From assembly GCA_017937195.1 (NCBI GenBank), contig JAGBEA010000049.1:1-63452 (forward strand): a stretch of 63,452 nucleotides of DNA. The letters are read 5' to 3'. The notes beneath the pieces are model-generated. The model was not told the DNA's origin. It did not search any database and worked only from the letters and a program-made list of their open reading frames with translations. Shown here one piece after another: positions 14,336-22,542 of the stretch (positions within the stretch are counted from its first letter, which is position 1; each line of letters begins with the position of its first letter). The position numbers and the translations under genes were made by a program. The stretch comes from Oscillospiraceae bacterium (lineage in GTDB: Bacteria > Bacillota > Clostridia > Oscillospirales > Oscillospiraceae).

Positions 14336-15163
14336 ATGCCCAATATTATTGAGATCACTGATTTTAACGCGCCGGAGCTGGATGTCTATGCCCGATTGAC
14401 GGAGGCACAGCTGCTGAACCGCCACGAGCTGCGCAAGGGGCTGTTCATCGCAGAGAGTCCCAAGGTCATTGAGCGGGCGCTGGATGCAGGCTATGAGCCG
14501 GTGTCCTTTTTGATGGAGCGCAAGCACATCGAGGGGCAGGCCAAGTACCTCATCGACCGCTGCGGTGACATCCCCGTATACACCGCCGAGTTTGACATTC
14601 TCACCCAGCTGACCGGCTTTAAGCTGACACGCGGCACGCTGTGCGCCATGCGCCGTTTGCCGCTGCCTACGGTGGAGCAGGTGTGCGAAAATGCGCGGCG
14701 CATCGTGCTGTTGGAAAACGTGATGAACCCCACCAATGTGGGTGCCATCTTCCGCAGCGCTGCGGCGCTGAATATGGACGCCGTACTGCTGACCCCCGGG
14801 TGCAGCAATCCGCTGTACCGCCGCTCGGCGCGGGTCAGTATGGGCACGGTGTTCCAGATCCCGTGGACGTATCTGGGCGAGGAGATGGCGGATTGGCCGG
14901 AAAAGGGGATGGCGCAGCTGCGCTCGTTGGGCTTCAAGACGGCAGCTATGGCGCTGTGTGACGATTCGGTCAGCATCGACGATCCGCAGTTGCTGGCGGA
15001 GGAGAAGCTGGTCATCATTCTGGGCACGGAGGGCGACGGCTTGGCGCAGACCACCATCGCCGACTGCGACTACACCGTGAAGATCCCTATGTCCCACGGG
15101 GTGGACTCGCTGAATGTGGCGGCCGCCAGCGCTGTGGCCTGCTGGCAGCTGGGCAACCGATAA
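14336..15163 (+). CDS. SpoU/TrmH-family RNA 2'-O-methyltransferase
   Basis: 275 residues. The three SpoU motifs are present: NPTNVGAIFRSAAALNMDAV (motif 1, Asn and Arg), ILGTEGDGL (motif 2) and IPMSHGVDSLNVAAASAVA (motif 3), forming the trefoil-knot site that transfers methyl from S-adenosylmethionine to a ribose 2'-OH in rRNA or tRNA. The first 100 residues look like the substrate-binding domain of the 23S rRNA branch. The ATG at 14336 is preceded by GCAGGAGG. Single-gene unit with promoter and terminator. The exact nucleotide modified cannot be told. Confidence 0.9.
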   Translation: MPNIIEITDFNAPELDVYARLTEAQLLNRHELRKGLFIAESPKVIERALDAGYEPVSFLMERKHIEGQAKYLIDRCGDIPVYTAEFDILTQLTGFKLTRGTLCAMRRLPLPTVEQVCENARRIVLLENVMNPTNVGAIFRSAAALNMDAVLLTPGCSNPLYRRSARVSMGTVFQIPWTYLGEEMADWPEKGMAQLRSLGFKTAAMALCDDSVSIDDPQLLAEEKLVIILGTEGDGLAQTTIADCDYTVKIPMSHGVDSLNVAAASAVACWQLGNR

Positions 15164-15200
15164 AAAAGGAACGCACCCGCGTGGGTGCGTTCCTTTTTTA
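15164..15200. terminator. bidirectional terminator
   Basis: AAAAAAGGAACGCACCC/GGGTGCGTTCCTTTTTT; it ends the methylase gene and the converging kinase gene. Confidence 0.9.
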
Positions 15201-16805
15201 CAGTTCTTTCAGTTGTTTCATCCATTCCGCGTGCTCTGCGCCCAAGCAATCGTGAAGCTGCTTGTAGATGGCGAACAGCTTTTCATACTTCGCCGCGCGC
15301 CCTGCATCGGGGCGGTAGGTGATCATCTGGGGATGTACCATCGCCGCCACCGCCTCGCGGAGACTACCATAACAGCCTGCCGCCACCGCCGTATAGAGGG
15401 CGCTGCCCAGCGCCGGCGATTGCTCTGCGGCGCAGACTTGGATCTCGCGCCCCAGCACATCGGCATAGATCTGCATCAAAAGCGGATTCTTAGTGGGGAT
15501 GCCGCCGGCAGCAAACAACTGCTGCACCGGCACATCGCCGGCGGTGAACGCATCCAAAATCACCCTCGCGCCGTAAGCGGTGGACTCCAGCAGCGCGCGG
15601 TACAGCTCCTCCGGCTTTGTACTCAGCTTCAAGCCGAATATGGCGCCGGAGAGATCCGCGTTGGACAGAATACTGCGGTTGCCGTTCCACCAGTCCAGCG
15701 CCACCAAGCCGCTCTCCCCCACCTGCAGCGATACCGCCTTCTCCTGCAGCAGCGCGTGGAGGGACACGCCCCGCTCCGCCGCCGTCTGCTGATAACTCGC
15801 CGGCACGCAGTTTTTCACGAACCAATCGAAAATATCGCCCACAGCCGACTGTCCCGCCTCGTAGGCGTAGAAATCAGGCGCCACGCCGTCCTTCACCGCG
15901 CCGCTGATGCCCGGTACAGCCCGCAATTGTTCGCCCATCACGATGTGGCAGGTGGAAGTACCGATGATCATCAGCAGCTGTCCCTGCTCCACCAAACCCA
16001 GCGACGGCAGCGCCGCGTGGGCGTCGATCAGCGCGGAGGTGACGGCGGTACGCTCCGTCAACCCCAGCCACGCCGCGGTTTCCTTGGTCAGATGCCCCGC
16101 CAAGCTGCCGGTGGGCACGATCTTTCGGGACAGCTTTGTGCCCACGATGCCGGACAGCCGCGGATCCACGCGGGCGAAAAAGCCATCGTCGGGATAGCCG
16201 GTCTCCTCGTTCCAAAACGCCTTATAGCCGGCAAGGCAGGCGCTGTGGGACTCCCGCCCCGTCAGGCGCCACACCAGCCAGTCCCCCACCTCCGCAAAGC
16301 GATCGGTATCGTGATACAGCTGCGGCGCGGCATCCAGCGTTTCCACCACCTTGGGCAGCAGCCACTCGCAGGACACCTGATGCCCGTAGCGGCGCAGCCA
16401 CGGTTCACCGGCGGCGCAGGCGGCAATGCGGTCTGCCTGCCGCTGGGCGCCGTGATGCTTCCACAGTTTAATATAGGCGTGGGGTTCGGCGCGGTATTGC
16501 TCTTGAAAGCACATAGGCGTGCCGCTCTCGTCCAGCGGCAGCACCGTGCTGGCGGTGCAGTCCAAGCCGATGCCTGCCACCGATTCCGGCGCGACGCCGC
16601 TGTCAGCCACCACCGCTTTCACCACCGTCTGCAGCGCCCACAGATAGTCCCGGGGATCCTGCAGGGCGAAATCCGGCTGCGCGCTCATCACGCCGTGGGG
16701 GTATTCCGCCACGCTTTGGGCAAGCTGCGCGCCCGTTTCCACATCAAACAGCGCCGCGCGAGCCGACAGCGTGCCAAAATCGATGCCGATCACATACTGC
16801 TTCAT
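15198..16805 (-). CDS. araB: ribulokinase-like FGGY carbohydrate kinase
   Basis: 535 residues, near the ribulokinase length. IGIDFGTLSARAALFD is the N-terminal phosphate-binding loop; GLDCTASTVLPLD, the LWKHH stretch and CEWLLPKV match ribulokinases; IDAHAALP supplies the catalytic Asp region and MIIGTSTCH the later nucleotide-binding loop. The reaction is ATP-dependent phosphorylation of L-ribulose to ribulose-5-phosphate. araA and araD are not adjacent, so use on another ketose cannot be excluded. It is preceded by GGGGGAT, a weak ribosome site. Confidence 0.85.
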   Translation of the reverse strand: MKQYVIGIDFGTLSARAALFDVETGAQLAQSVAEYPHGVMSAQPDFALQDPRDYLWALQTVVKAVVADSGVAPESVAGIGLDCTASTVLPLDESGTPMCFQEQYRAEPHAYIKLWKHHGAQRQADRIAACAAGEPWLRRYGHQVSCEWLLPKVVETLDAAPQLYHDTDRFAEVGDWLVWRLTGRESHSACLAGYKAFWNEETGYPDDGFFARVDPRLSGIVGTKLSRKIVPTGSLAGHLTKETAAWLGLTERTAVTSALIDAHAALPSLGLVEQGQLLMIIGTSTCHIVMGEQLRAVPGISGAVKDGVAPDFYAYEAGQSAVGDIFDWFVKNCVPASYQQTAAERGVSLHALLQEKAVSLQVGESGLVALDWWNGNRSILSNADLSGAIFGLKLSTKPEELYRALLESTAYGARVILDAFTAGDVPVQQLFAAGGIPTKNPLLMQIYADVLGREIQVCAAEQSPALGSALYTAVAAGCYGSLREAVAAMVHPQMITYRPDAGRAAKYEKLFAIYKQLHDCLGAEHAEWMKQLKEL

Positions 16806-16865
16806 TGTCCCATCCCCCTTGGCGGTATCAGATGAACCTATTATACCAAAGCCGCCTGCCCTTGT

Positions 16866-16900
16866 ACAGAAAAAGCGCGTCCCTCCGGACGCGCTTTTCT
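16866..16900 (-). terminator. terminator between the membrane gene and the kinase
   Basis: AAAAAGCGCGTCC/GGACGCGCTTTT stem; on the minus strand it ends the operon whose last gene is at 16908. Confidence 0.85.
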
Positions 16901-16907
16901 ATTTGGA

Positions 16908-17198
16908 TCAAACCTGCAGGCTGATGATCAGCAGCATCAAGGAGATCAGCAGCACCAACACGATGGGGATCAGCAGCGTGATCTTGATCATCGCCATATA
17001 CCGCTCCCGCTCACCGGGCTTGGCGTGCAGCATACCCAGCTCGATGATCACCGCGCCCAGTACGCCGATCAGCGGGATCAGCAGATACGGACCGAGGACG
17101 GCAAACACGGGGACCAGCAGCACAAGGCTCAGCGCCACCAGCACCAGCTCCACCGGCAAAAATGCCTTATGATTGAAAATCTTGCGGATCAGCTTCAT
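16908..17198 (-). CDS. small membrane protein, unknown
   Basis: 96 residues with three or four hydrophobic segments (about 15-35, 37-55, 70-94) and a basic N-terminus. AGGAGAAGAAAA precedes the ATG. It lies 18 bases downstream of the deformylase gene and is probably the last gene of the operon 18430-16908. No function recognised. Confidence 0.7.
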   Translation of the reverse strand: MKLIRKIFNHKAFLPVELVLVALSLVLLVPVFAVLGPYLLIPLIGVLGAVIIELGMLHAKPGERERYMAMIKITLLIPIVLVLLISLMLLIISLQV

Positions 17199-17216
17199 TT
17201 TTCTTCTCCTTTGGTA

Positions 17217-17711
17217 TCAAAAATCACGCTTCATCTGCGCCATGATCAGCGAGCGGTCATCCACCGCGCGCATGGTGGCGAGGATGCCGTCCAGATGGTC
17301 ATACTCGTGCTGCAACAGTTCAGCAAGGTCGCCCTCCAGCGCCATTTCCTGCTGTTGCTGCGCCATATCCGTATAGCGGATCACCCCGCGGCGATAGCGC
17401 CGCACCTTCACCATCAGCCCCGGGAAGGACATACAGTCGTCCAGCAGCTCATACTGCTCCTCATCGGGGAAGGTCAGCGTGGGGTTGATGAACACATAGG
17501 GGCGATCCAGATACATATACAAAAGCCGCTTACGGATGCCGATCTGGGGCGCCGCCACCGCACGGCCTGCGCCGTAGACGCGGCGATACTCCATCAGCGT
17601 ATCGTGGAGATCCTCCACCCACTGCGGCAGCTGCGAAAAATCCTCCTGCGTGACGGGAGCGCTGATCTCATACAGCCGCTCATCGCCCAGCTTCAAAATC
17701 TCACGGATCAT
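17217..17711 (-). CDS. peptide deformylase-like protein with altered motifs
   Basis: 164 residues, normal deformylase length. Motif 3 is intact, HEYDHLDG (HExxH zinc or iron ligands near residue 135). Motif 1 reads GAGRAVAAPQIG and motif 2 DDCMSFPG, where most enzymes have GxGLAAPQIG and EGCLS. The metal-binding Cys and both His are therefore present, but the surroundings differ, as in second (type II/III) deformylases. It removes formyl groups from new polypeptides if active. Start and the protease stop overlap as ATGA (17708-17711), so the pair is co-translated. Confidence 0.85.
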   Translation of the reverse strand: MIREILKLGDERLYEISAPVTQEDFSQLPQWVEDLHDTLMEYRRVYGAGRAVAAPQIGIRKRLLYMYLDRPYVFINPTLTFPDEEQYELLDDCMSFPGLMVKVRRYRRGVIRYTDMAQQQQEMALEGDLAELLQHEYDHLDGILATMRAVDDRSLIMAQMKRDF

Positions 17712-18430
17712 TGCTGTGCCTCCTTTTTCCCGCGGTGCAAAATATACGCGCCGTAGCCGATGCCCAATACCGTCTGTGCAACAGCCGTCACGATGTCCAT
17801 CGTCACAGAGCTCTCCGGCGCGAACACGCTGAGGGAGTTGACCACCGCGTGGGAGATGACGCACGGCCAGATGCTGCCGCCCACATAGACGATGGCGGTG
17901 TAGCAAAAGCCTACCGCCGAGGCGTACACCAGCTGCAGCAGCGTAGCAAGCAGCGGCGCGCCCATCAACAGATTGACGATATGTCCCACACCGAAGGTGA
18001 GGGAGGAAACAAGGATGGCAACCTTTACACTGTCGCGGCACATAGCGCGGAACAGCAGACCGCGGAAGATCAGCTCCTCCAGCAGACCCACCAGACACAT
18101 AGCCGCCACCGCCAGCGCCGCCAGATGCAGCGGCTGGGTCAGCGCAAGTCCGCTCCACGATGAGGCCGAGGAGATGATCAGCAGCGGCACGAAGTACAAA
18201 AAGGACTTCCAATCCCCCTGCACGGCGCGCAGGCCAAAATACTCCTTCAGCCCGTTTTTACCTATAAAGCCCAGCAGCACCGCCGAGAGCAGCAAGCCAA
18301 CGCAGACCGTCAGCAGCTTGGGCACGCCGATGGTCTCCGAAAGGCCGTCGGCGGCGGAAAAGGTCAGCACATAGATGACGATCCACGCCACGGCAAACCA
18401 TATGGGCTCTTTTTCAAACAGTTTTTTCAT
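17708..18430 (-). CDS. CPBP-family intramembrane metalloprotease
   Basis: 240 residues, about eight transmembrane helices. LEELIFRGLLF (about residue 133) is motif 1 with the paired glutamates and Arg, SLTFGVGH motif 2 and CVISHAVVN the final His motif of the Abi/CAAX-protease family. Such proteins act as prenyl-protein proteases or in bacteriocin immunity. The start at 18430 is chosen for its N-terminus (MKKLFEKEPIWF) and a GGCGGCAG site upstream. It overlaps the deformylase gene by four bases. Confidence 0.87.
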   Translation of the reverse strand: MKKLFEKEPIWFAVAWIVIYVLTFSAADGLSETIGVPKLLTVCVGLLLSAVLLGFIGKNGLKEYFGLRAVQGDWKSFLYFVPLLIISSASSWSGLALTQPLHLAALAVAAMCLVGLLEELIFRGLLFRAMCRDSVKVAILVSSLTFGVGHIVNLLMGAPLLATLLQLVYASAVGFCYTAIVYVGGSIWPCVISHAVVNSLSVFAPESSVTMDIVTAVAQTVLGIGYGAYILHRGKKEAQQ

Positions 18431-18452
18431 CGCTGCCGCCTTTCGCAAAAAG

Positions 18453-19520
18453 TCAGTTGACCATCGCCACCAGCTGCTGCGCGGTGATGGCAAAGGGATA
18501 ATTCTTCAGCTTGGCAGGATCCTCCAGCAGCTTTTCCGCGCCGCTTTGCAGCAGCTCCTCGGGCAGCTGCGCCGCGCCCAGCAGCTGACGGAGATACCCG
18601 CGCAGCGCCGCAGCATCGGCAAAACCTGCCAGTTCAAGCGCCTTCTGTGCGCGGACTTTATCCTCATAGGTGTCCACAAAGCCGCCCAGGAACAGACCCA
18701 CCGCTCTGCCGTGGGGGATGTTCAGCGTGTAGGTGACGGGGTAGCTCATGCCGTGGGGCAGCGAGGTGCCGGTGTGGGCGATGGCCATACCGGCCAAGAG
18801 AGATGCGTGCAGCATCGTTTCGTAGTCGCCCGCCTCCACCGCGTCTGCCAGCAGGCGGTCACGGAACTGCGCCCACAGCTGCAGACCCTCACGGGCATAG
18901 ATGCTGTTGAGGTCGTTGGCGTTGGTATTGAGATAGCTTTCAAACAGATGACCCAGCGCATCGGTGCAGGTGTTCACCAGACCGTTACGGCTGAGATGGC
19001 GCAGATACTTTCCGTCCAGCAGCGCAAGAACGGGGAATATCTTGTGGCTGATGCTGCGCTTGGTCTTATGGGCGTGGCGGGTCAGAATGGCGTAGGGAGT
19101 CACCTCCGAACCGGTGCCGCAGGTGGTGGGGATGCACGCCACGGGTAGATGTGGCAGCGCCTTGGTCTCGTACAGCACCGCCTCCGTTTCCTCGGGGTTG
19201 GCGGTCATCAGCGCGATGGCCTTGGCGGCATCCATGGGCGAGCCGCCGCCGATGCCGATGAAGAAATCCACGCCCTCTTCCACGGCGATTTTCCGCGCCG
19301 CCATCACCGTTTCCACCGAGGGGTTCTCCTCGATAGCGTCAAAAATCACATAGGGGGTCTCGCCCAGCGCCTGCAGCACATCATGCAGCGCGCCGGTGGC
19401 TTTGGCGGAGTGCTTGCCGGTGACCAGCATCGCCTTCGTGCCGAGGGCACGCAATTCCGCAGCGTGGTTCACCACGCAGTTTTCCTCGCTGTAAACCTTG
19501 GTTGGCATATATAACTGCAT
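18453..19520 (-). CDS. iron-containing alcohol dehydrogenase
   Basis: 355 residues of type III alcohol dehydrogenase. IGIGGGSPMDAAKAI (about 92-106) binds NAD(P); TTCGTGSEVTPYA is the conserved family stretch; metal ligands are seen in CTDALGHLFESYL, LPHGMSYPVTY and NIPHGRAV. It oxidises or reduces alcohols and aldehydes with NAD(P); the substrate is unknown. It is the third gene after two cyclase-family genes in the same direction, separated from them by about 20 bases, suggesting one operon. Confidence 0.92.
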   Translation of the reverse strand: MQLYMPTKVYSEENCVVNHAAELRALGTKAMLVTGKHSAKATGALHDVLQALGETPYVIFDAIEENPSVETVMAARKIAVEEGVDFFIGIGGGSPMDAAKAIALMTANPEETEAVLYETKALPHLPVACIPTTCGTGSEVTPYAILTRHAHKTKRSISHKIFPVLALLDGKYLRHLSRNGLVNTCTDALGHLFESYLNTNANDLNSIYAREGLQLWAQFRDRLLADAVEAGDYETMLHASLLAGMAIAHTGTSLPHGMSYPVTYTLNIPHGRAVGLFLGGFVDTYEDKVRAQKALELAGFADAAALRGYLRQLLGAAQLPEELLQSGAEKLLEDPAKLKNYPFAITAQQLVAMVN

Positions 19521-19538
19521 CTTTTTCTCCTCTTTTCT

Positions 19539-20084
19539 TCAGATTTCCGCGATCACGCGGCAGGGGATGCCGGTCATCCCCACGCAGTTGAGGGGATAGG
19601 TGTGGGCGGTAAAGCTGCCGCCGTGAGCCAGAATCTCACCCAGATTGCGCAGATTTTCGATGACAAAAACGCCGCGGTCGGCACACAACTGATCGGCAGG
19701 TATATGCTCCTTGCCACGGCGGATGCCGGCAAAGTCCACGCCGATGATGGAGATCTTCTTCTCCAGCAGCGCATCGATCAGCGCATCGGACAGTTGGGGA
19801 TGCTCCTTTTGATAGCGCACCGTGCCGTAGGGCTCGGTCTCGCCGAAAGCGGTGCGAAATGCCACGAACATATCCTGCTCCACCAGCTGCAGCGGCACAT
19901 CGGCAATATCGATGTCGCGCCCCTCAATGTGTCCCACATCGAACACGATGCCGCGGCGGCAGGTGTAGTCCAGTGGGAACACCTTGTCCATCACATCAAA
20001 GTGTGTGCCAAGGTGACCTGCCGGCGCCTTGCTGTCACCGCGCAGCATATCCGGCGTGATGCACAGTGTGATATCCAGTTTCAT
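19539..20084 (-). CDS. cyclase-family (kynurenine formamidase-like) metal hydrolase
   Basis: 181 residues. HLGTHFDV (about residues 23-30) is the metal-binding H-x-G-T-H-x-D motif of the family, and FTAHTYPLNCVGM near the end is the C-terminal region. Such enzymes hydrolyse N-formyl or cyclic amide/ester bonds. It is shorter than the second cyclase gene (215 residues) upstream in the operon, and the two share little beyond the motif, so they are unlikely to be a recent duplication. Ribosome site CGGAGGTG is strong. Confidence 0.82.
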   Translation of the reverse strand: MKLDITLCITPDMLRGDSKAPAGHLGTHFDVMDKVFPLDYTCRRGIVFDVGHIEGRDIDIADVPLQLVEQDMFVAFRTAFGETEPYGTVRYQKEHPQLSDALIDALLEKKISIIGVDFAGIRRGKEHIPADQLCADRGVFVIENLRNLGEILAHGGSFTAHTYPLNCVGMTGIPCRVIAEI

Positions 20085-20133
20085 ACCGCACCTCCGTTTT
20101 TCTTGTTCTTGCTCCCATTATAGCACGCGCATA

Positions 20134-20168
20134 TGAAAAAAGACAGAGGCAATCGCCTCTGTCTTTCT
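20134..20168 (-). terminator. terminator between the two cyclase genes
   Basis: AAAAAGACAGAGGC/GCCTCTGTCTTT with A and T flanks. It ends the gene at 20171, so the downstream cyclase and dehydrogenase may need another promoter or read-through. Confidence 0.8.
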
Positions 20169-20170
20169 AT

Positions 20171-20818
20171 TTAATCCTCCCACCACGCGATGGCGCGGAC
20201 GGGCGCGCCGTCGCTGTCCGCCAGCTTCAGCGGAAAACAGCTGAAATGGAACAAGTCCTCACCGCACAGATGGAGATTTTTCAGATTCTCGATATTGACG
20301 ATGTCTTTCTCTCTGAACAGCTTCTTATGCCGCGTGAGGTTAGCATCTGCGATGGGGTCGAGGCCGATCACGTCAAAGCCGATGCCCTTATACTCGCCGC
20401 GGAGAATATAGTCCAGCACCTCGTCATCCACGCAGGGATAGTCGCCAAAATACGCCTCCGTGCCCCAGCGGCTGTCCCAGCCCGTGCAAAAGAGCAGGAA
20501 ATCCGCCTGCCGTGCCTTTTCGCCGTAGGGGCGCAGCTGCGCCATAGTGATGGCGTCGCCCTCGCGCAGCGCGCGGCAATCGATCACCAGCGCGCGGCCG
20601 ATGAACTGCTGCGGCGCAAACTGATCCAGCGTGGTGCCGGTGGCAAAGAGGTGCGCCGGCGGATCCATATGGGTGCCGGTGTGGCTGTACAGCTGCACCA
20701 GCGTCTCCTTGAAGCCGTCGGTCTCATAGGTGTTGGCGGTAGTCAGCCGCGGCGGCTCCGTGCCGGGGTAGACCGGCATATGCTCGCAGATGGTGTGGGT
20801 CAGGTCGATGACTTTCAT
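20171..20818 (-). CDS. cyclase-family protein
   Basis: 215 residues, the standard length for this family. MKVIDLTHTICEHMPVYPGTEPP is the typical N-terminus (D-L-(T/S)-H); SHTGTHMDPPAHLF gives the metal ligands; DSRWGTEAYFGDYPCVDDEVLDYIL and the distal HFSCFPLKLADSDGAPVRAI complete the fold. Kynurenine formamidase, isatin hydrolase and cyclic amide hydrolases are relatives; the real substrate is unknown. The start overlaps the preceding short gene's stop as ATGA, with GGGAGG 8 bases before. Confidence 0.9.
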   Translation of the reverse strand: MKVIDLTHTICEHMPVYPGTEPPRLTTANTYETDGFKETLVQLYSHTGTHMDPPAHLFATGTTLDQFAPQQFIGRALVIDCRALREGDAITMAQLRPYGEKARQADFLLFCTGWDSRWGTEAYFGDYPCVDDEVLDYILRGEYKGIGFDVIGLDPIADANLTRHKKLFREKDIVNIENLKNLHLCGEDLFHFSCFPLKLADSDGAPVRAIAWWED

Positions 20819-21060
20819 ACGTTTGCCTCCCTTATGCGCGCGCCCGCTCGGCGACGGTTTTGACGCCGCACCAGTGCAGCCTGCCACCACACGGGGTAGG
20901 ACACCACCAGCACATAAAACGAGCCCAGCAAAATGAAATGCAGGATCTTGCGGAACACCTCGTCGGGGATGGGGAACGCAAGGCGCGCAGAAAAGGCGAC
21001 GATCACCACCGCCGCAAAATAGAGGATCAGATTGATTGTTCCCACCGCCATCGGATGCAT
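20815..21060 (-). CDS. short membrane protein, possibly truncated lipid kinase-like
   Basis: 81 residues with two hydrophobic segments. FPIPDEVFRKILHFILLGS resembles the RK-x-x-H-(F/L) start of phosphatidate cytidylyltransferase or dolichol/phytol-kinase-like proteins, which are normally about 200 residues. The frame ends in a basic, charged tail (VRRQNRRRAGARIREANV) at an ATGA overlap with the cyclase gene. Hence it is either a small protein or the 5' half of a longer gene that was cut. The start (21060) follows TAGGAG at eight bases. Confidence 0.55.
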   Translation of the reverse strand: MHPMAVGTINLILYFAAVVIVAFSARLAFPIPDEVFRKILHFILLGSFYVLVVSYPVWWQAALVRRQNRRRAGARIREANV

Positions 21061-21154
21061 TCCGCATTCTCCTATGTGTCTTTTTTCTGCATTATACCAC
21101 AGCCGCGCAACAAAAAATAGGGGCAAAATACCCCTATCTTTCGTTCTTATTGTA

Positions 21155-21766
21155 TCAGCCGATCTTCGCACTTTTGAAGAGAAGTCCGCCCTTGATCAGC
21201 AGCAGCAAAAACGCCAGCGCCACCGCGTAAGTCTCGCCTGCCAGCGCCAGCGCCAGAACCGCTGCGATCCCCAGCACGACAGAGCAGACCGTCACCGCCC
21301 GCCGAAAGCGCAGCAGCTTGCACTGATGCAGCGCCAGTTTCACCGCACCTGCCGCCACAAGATCGACGAACAGCACCCAATAGACAGTGCCGTGCCGCGC
21401 CGTCTTGGCATAGGTAGACAAACTGACGGCATACACATAGCCCTCCACCACCTTGGGATAGAGGGGCAACACGATCAGCAGAAGCGTCATAAGATCCGTC
21501 ACGGCAAACAGCGTTTCACACAGCCGATGCAGGTTGGCTCTGTTCTCCCGCGCAGCAAGACCGATCAGTTTCTCCCCCGACAGCAGCGCATCCACGCTCA
21601 CGCCGAAGTACGACGAAATCTCCTTAAGGGAGTCGATACTGGGATACCCTCTGCCCGACTCCCATTTGGACACCGCTGTTCTGGACACATACAGTGCCTC
21701 CGCCAGTTCCTCCTGCGTCAAGTCTCTGCTTTTTCGCAGCTGCTGCAGCTTTTCACCCAGTTCCAT
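21155..21766 (-). CDS. membrane-bound XRE-family regulator
   Basis: 203 residues. Residues 1-65 are a Cro/C1 helix-turn-helix: LGEKLQQLRKSRDLTQEELAEALYVSRTAVSKWESGRGYPS. The rest has about four hydrophobic segments (roughly 90-110, 120-140, 145-165, 170-195). This HTH-plus-transmembrane form is common in Clostridia, where the membrane part is thought to sense the envelope. The start at 21766 is set by GAGGAGG. The PAP2 gene upstream ends 14 bases away, so the two are probably co-transcribed. Confidence 0.85.
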   Translation of the reverse strand: MELGEKLQQLRKSRDLTQEELAEALYVSRTAVSKWESGRGYPSIDSLKEISSYFGVSVDALLSGEKLIGLAARENRANLHRLCETLFAVTDLMTLLLIVLPLYPKVVEGYVYAVSLSTYAKTARHGTVYWVLFVDLVAAGAVKLALHQCKLLRFRRAVTVCSVVLGIAAVLALALAGETYAVALAFLLLLIKGGLLFKSAKIG

Positions 21767-21779
21767 CCGTACATCCTCC

Positions 21780-22433
21780 TCAGCGGTTCTTTCCATCACA
21801 TAATACCACAGCCGCCCGATAGATGCAAAAAAGGCCTCCGCTCAGCAGCGCCGCGCCCACGATGTCGCTGAGCCAATGGACACCCGACACCGCTCTGCCC
21901 ACCACCATCAGCGCCGTAAAGATCGCTGTCAGCACCTGCACCACCTGCTTCGCCCTGCCGCTTTGCAGTCGGCGATCGACCTGCAGGGCAAGGGTAGGCA
22001 TCACGCTTAAGGTGAGCAGTGTGGTAGAGGAGGGATAGGATGCCTCCAGCCGCCCGTCTATTAAGATGGGGCGGTAGTTGACGGGGTGCAGCTCAAAGGC
22101 AAGATAGGCGGCCATCACAAGCATATAATAGACCCCCAGCGCCAGCAGGTCGGCATCCACTTTCCAAAGGCTTCTGCGCCGCAGCAGCTGTCCAAGTCCC
22201 ACAGCGCCAAACATCACGCAGACGAAAATCGGCACAAGCCCCAGCCAATCGGTGAGGTAATAGAGCCATAGATGTACTCCCGTCAAGCGGTGAAACCAGC
22301 CATTGACCGCGGCAAAGCCCACCGCTGCCCCCGTTTCACCCACGCACGCCACATCCACGCGCTGCACCAGCACTGTCCACACGCCAAACGATATCAGCAG
22401 CGCCAAGCCTATCGGTAAAAATCGGTTTTTCAT
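21780..22433 (-). CDS. PAP2-family membrane phosphatase
   Basis: 217 residues, about five transmembrane helices. The three phosphatase motifs are NYRPIL (with the preceding residues), YPSSTTLL and SGVHWLSDIVG, giving the catalytic His and Arg. The family removes phosphate from lipid carriers such as undecaprenyl pyrophosphate or phosphatidic acid. It is followed by an XRE regulator with membrane segments, so regulation by envelope state is conceivable. AAAGGGAGGAC precedes the ATG. Confidence 0.88.
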   Translation of the reverse strand: MKNRFLPIGLALLISFGVWTVLVQRVDVACVGETGAAVGFAAVNGWFHRLTGVHLWLYYLTDWLGLVPIFVCVMFGAVGLGQLLRRRSLWKVDADLLALGVYYMLVMAAYLAFELHPVNYRPILIDGRLEASYPSSTTLLTLSVMPTLALQVDRRLQSGRAKQVVQVLTAIFTALMVVGRAVSGVHWLSDIVGAALLSGGLFCIYRAAVVLCDGKNR

Positions 22434-22542
22434 CGTCTGTCCTCCCTTTGTTTGCTGCCATCAACATAACAGCACGCGGCACGAAGGGACAGAGCCGCGC
22501 CGTCACAGCCACGACACGATGGGTGTCATCGCCGCGAGTCGT

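Noticed and set aside
17973-18374. Plus-strand frame antisense to the CPBP protease
   Set aside because: No ribosome site or motif; the minus-strand gene carries all CPBP motifs.
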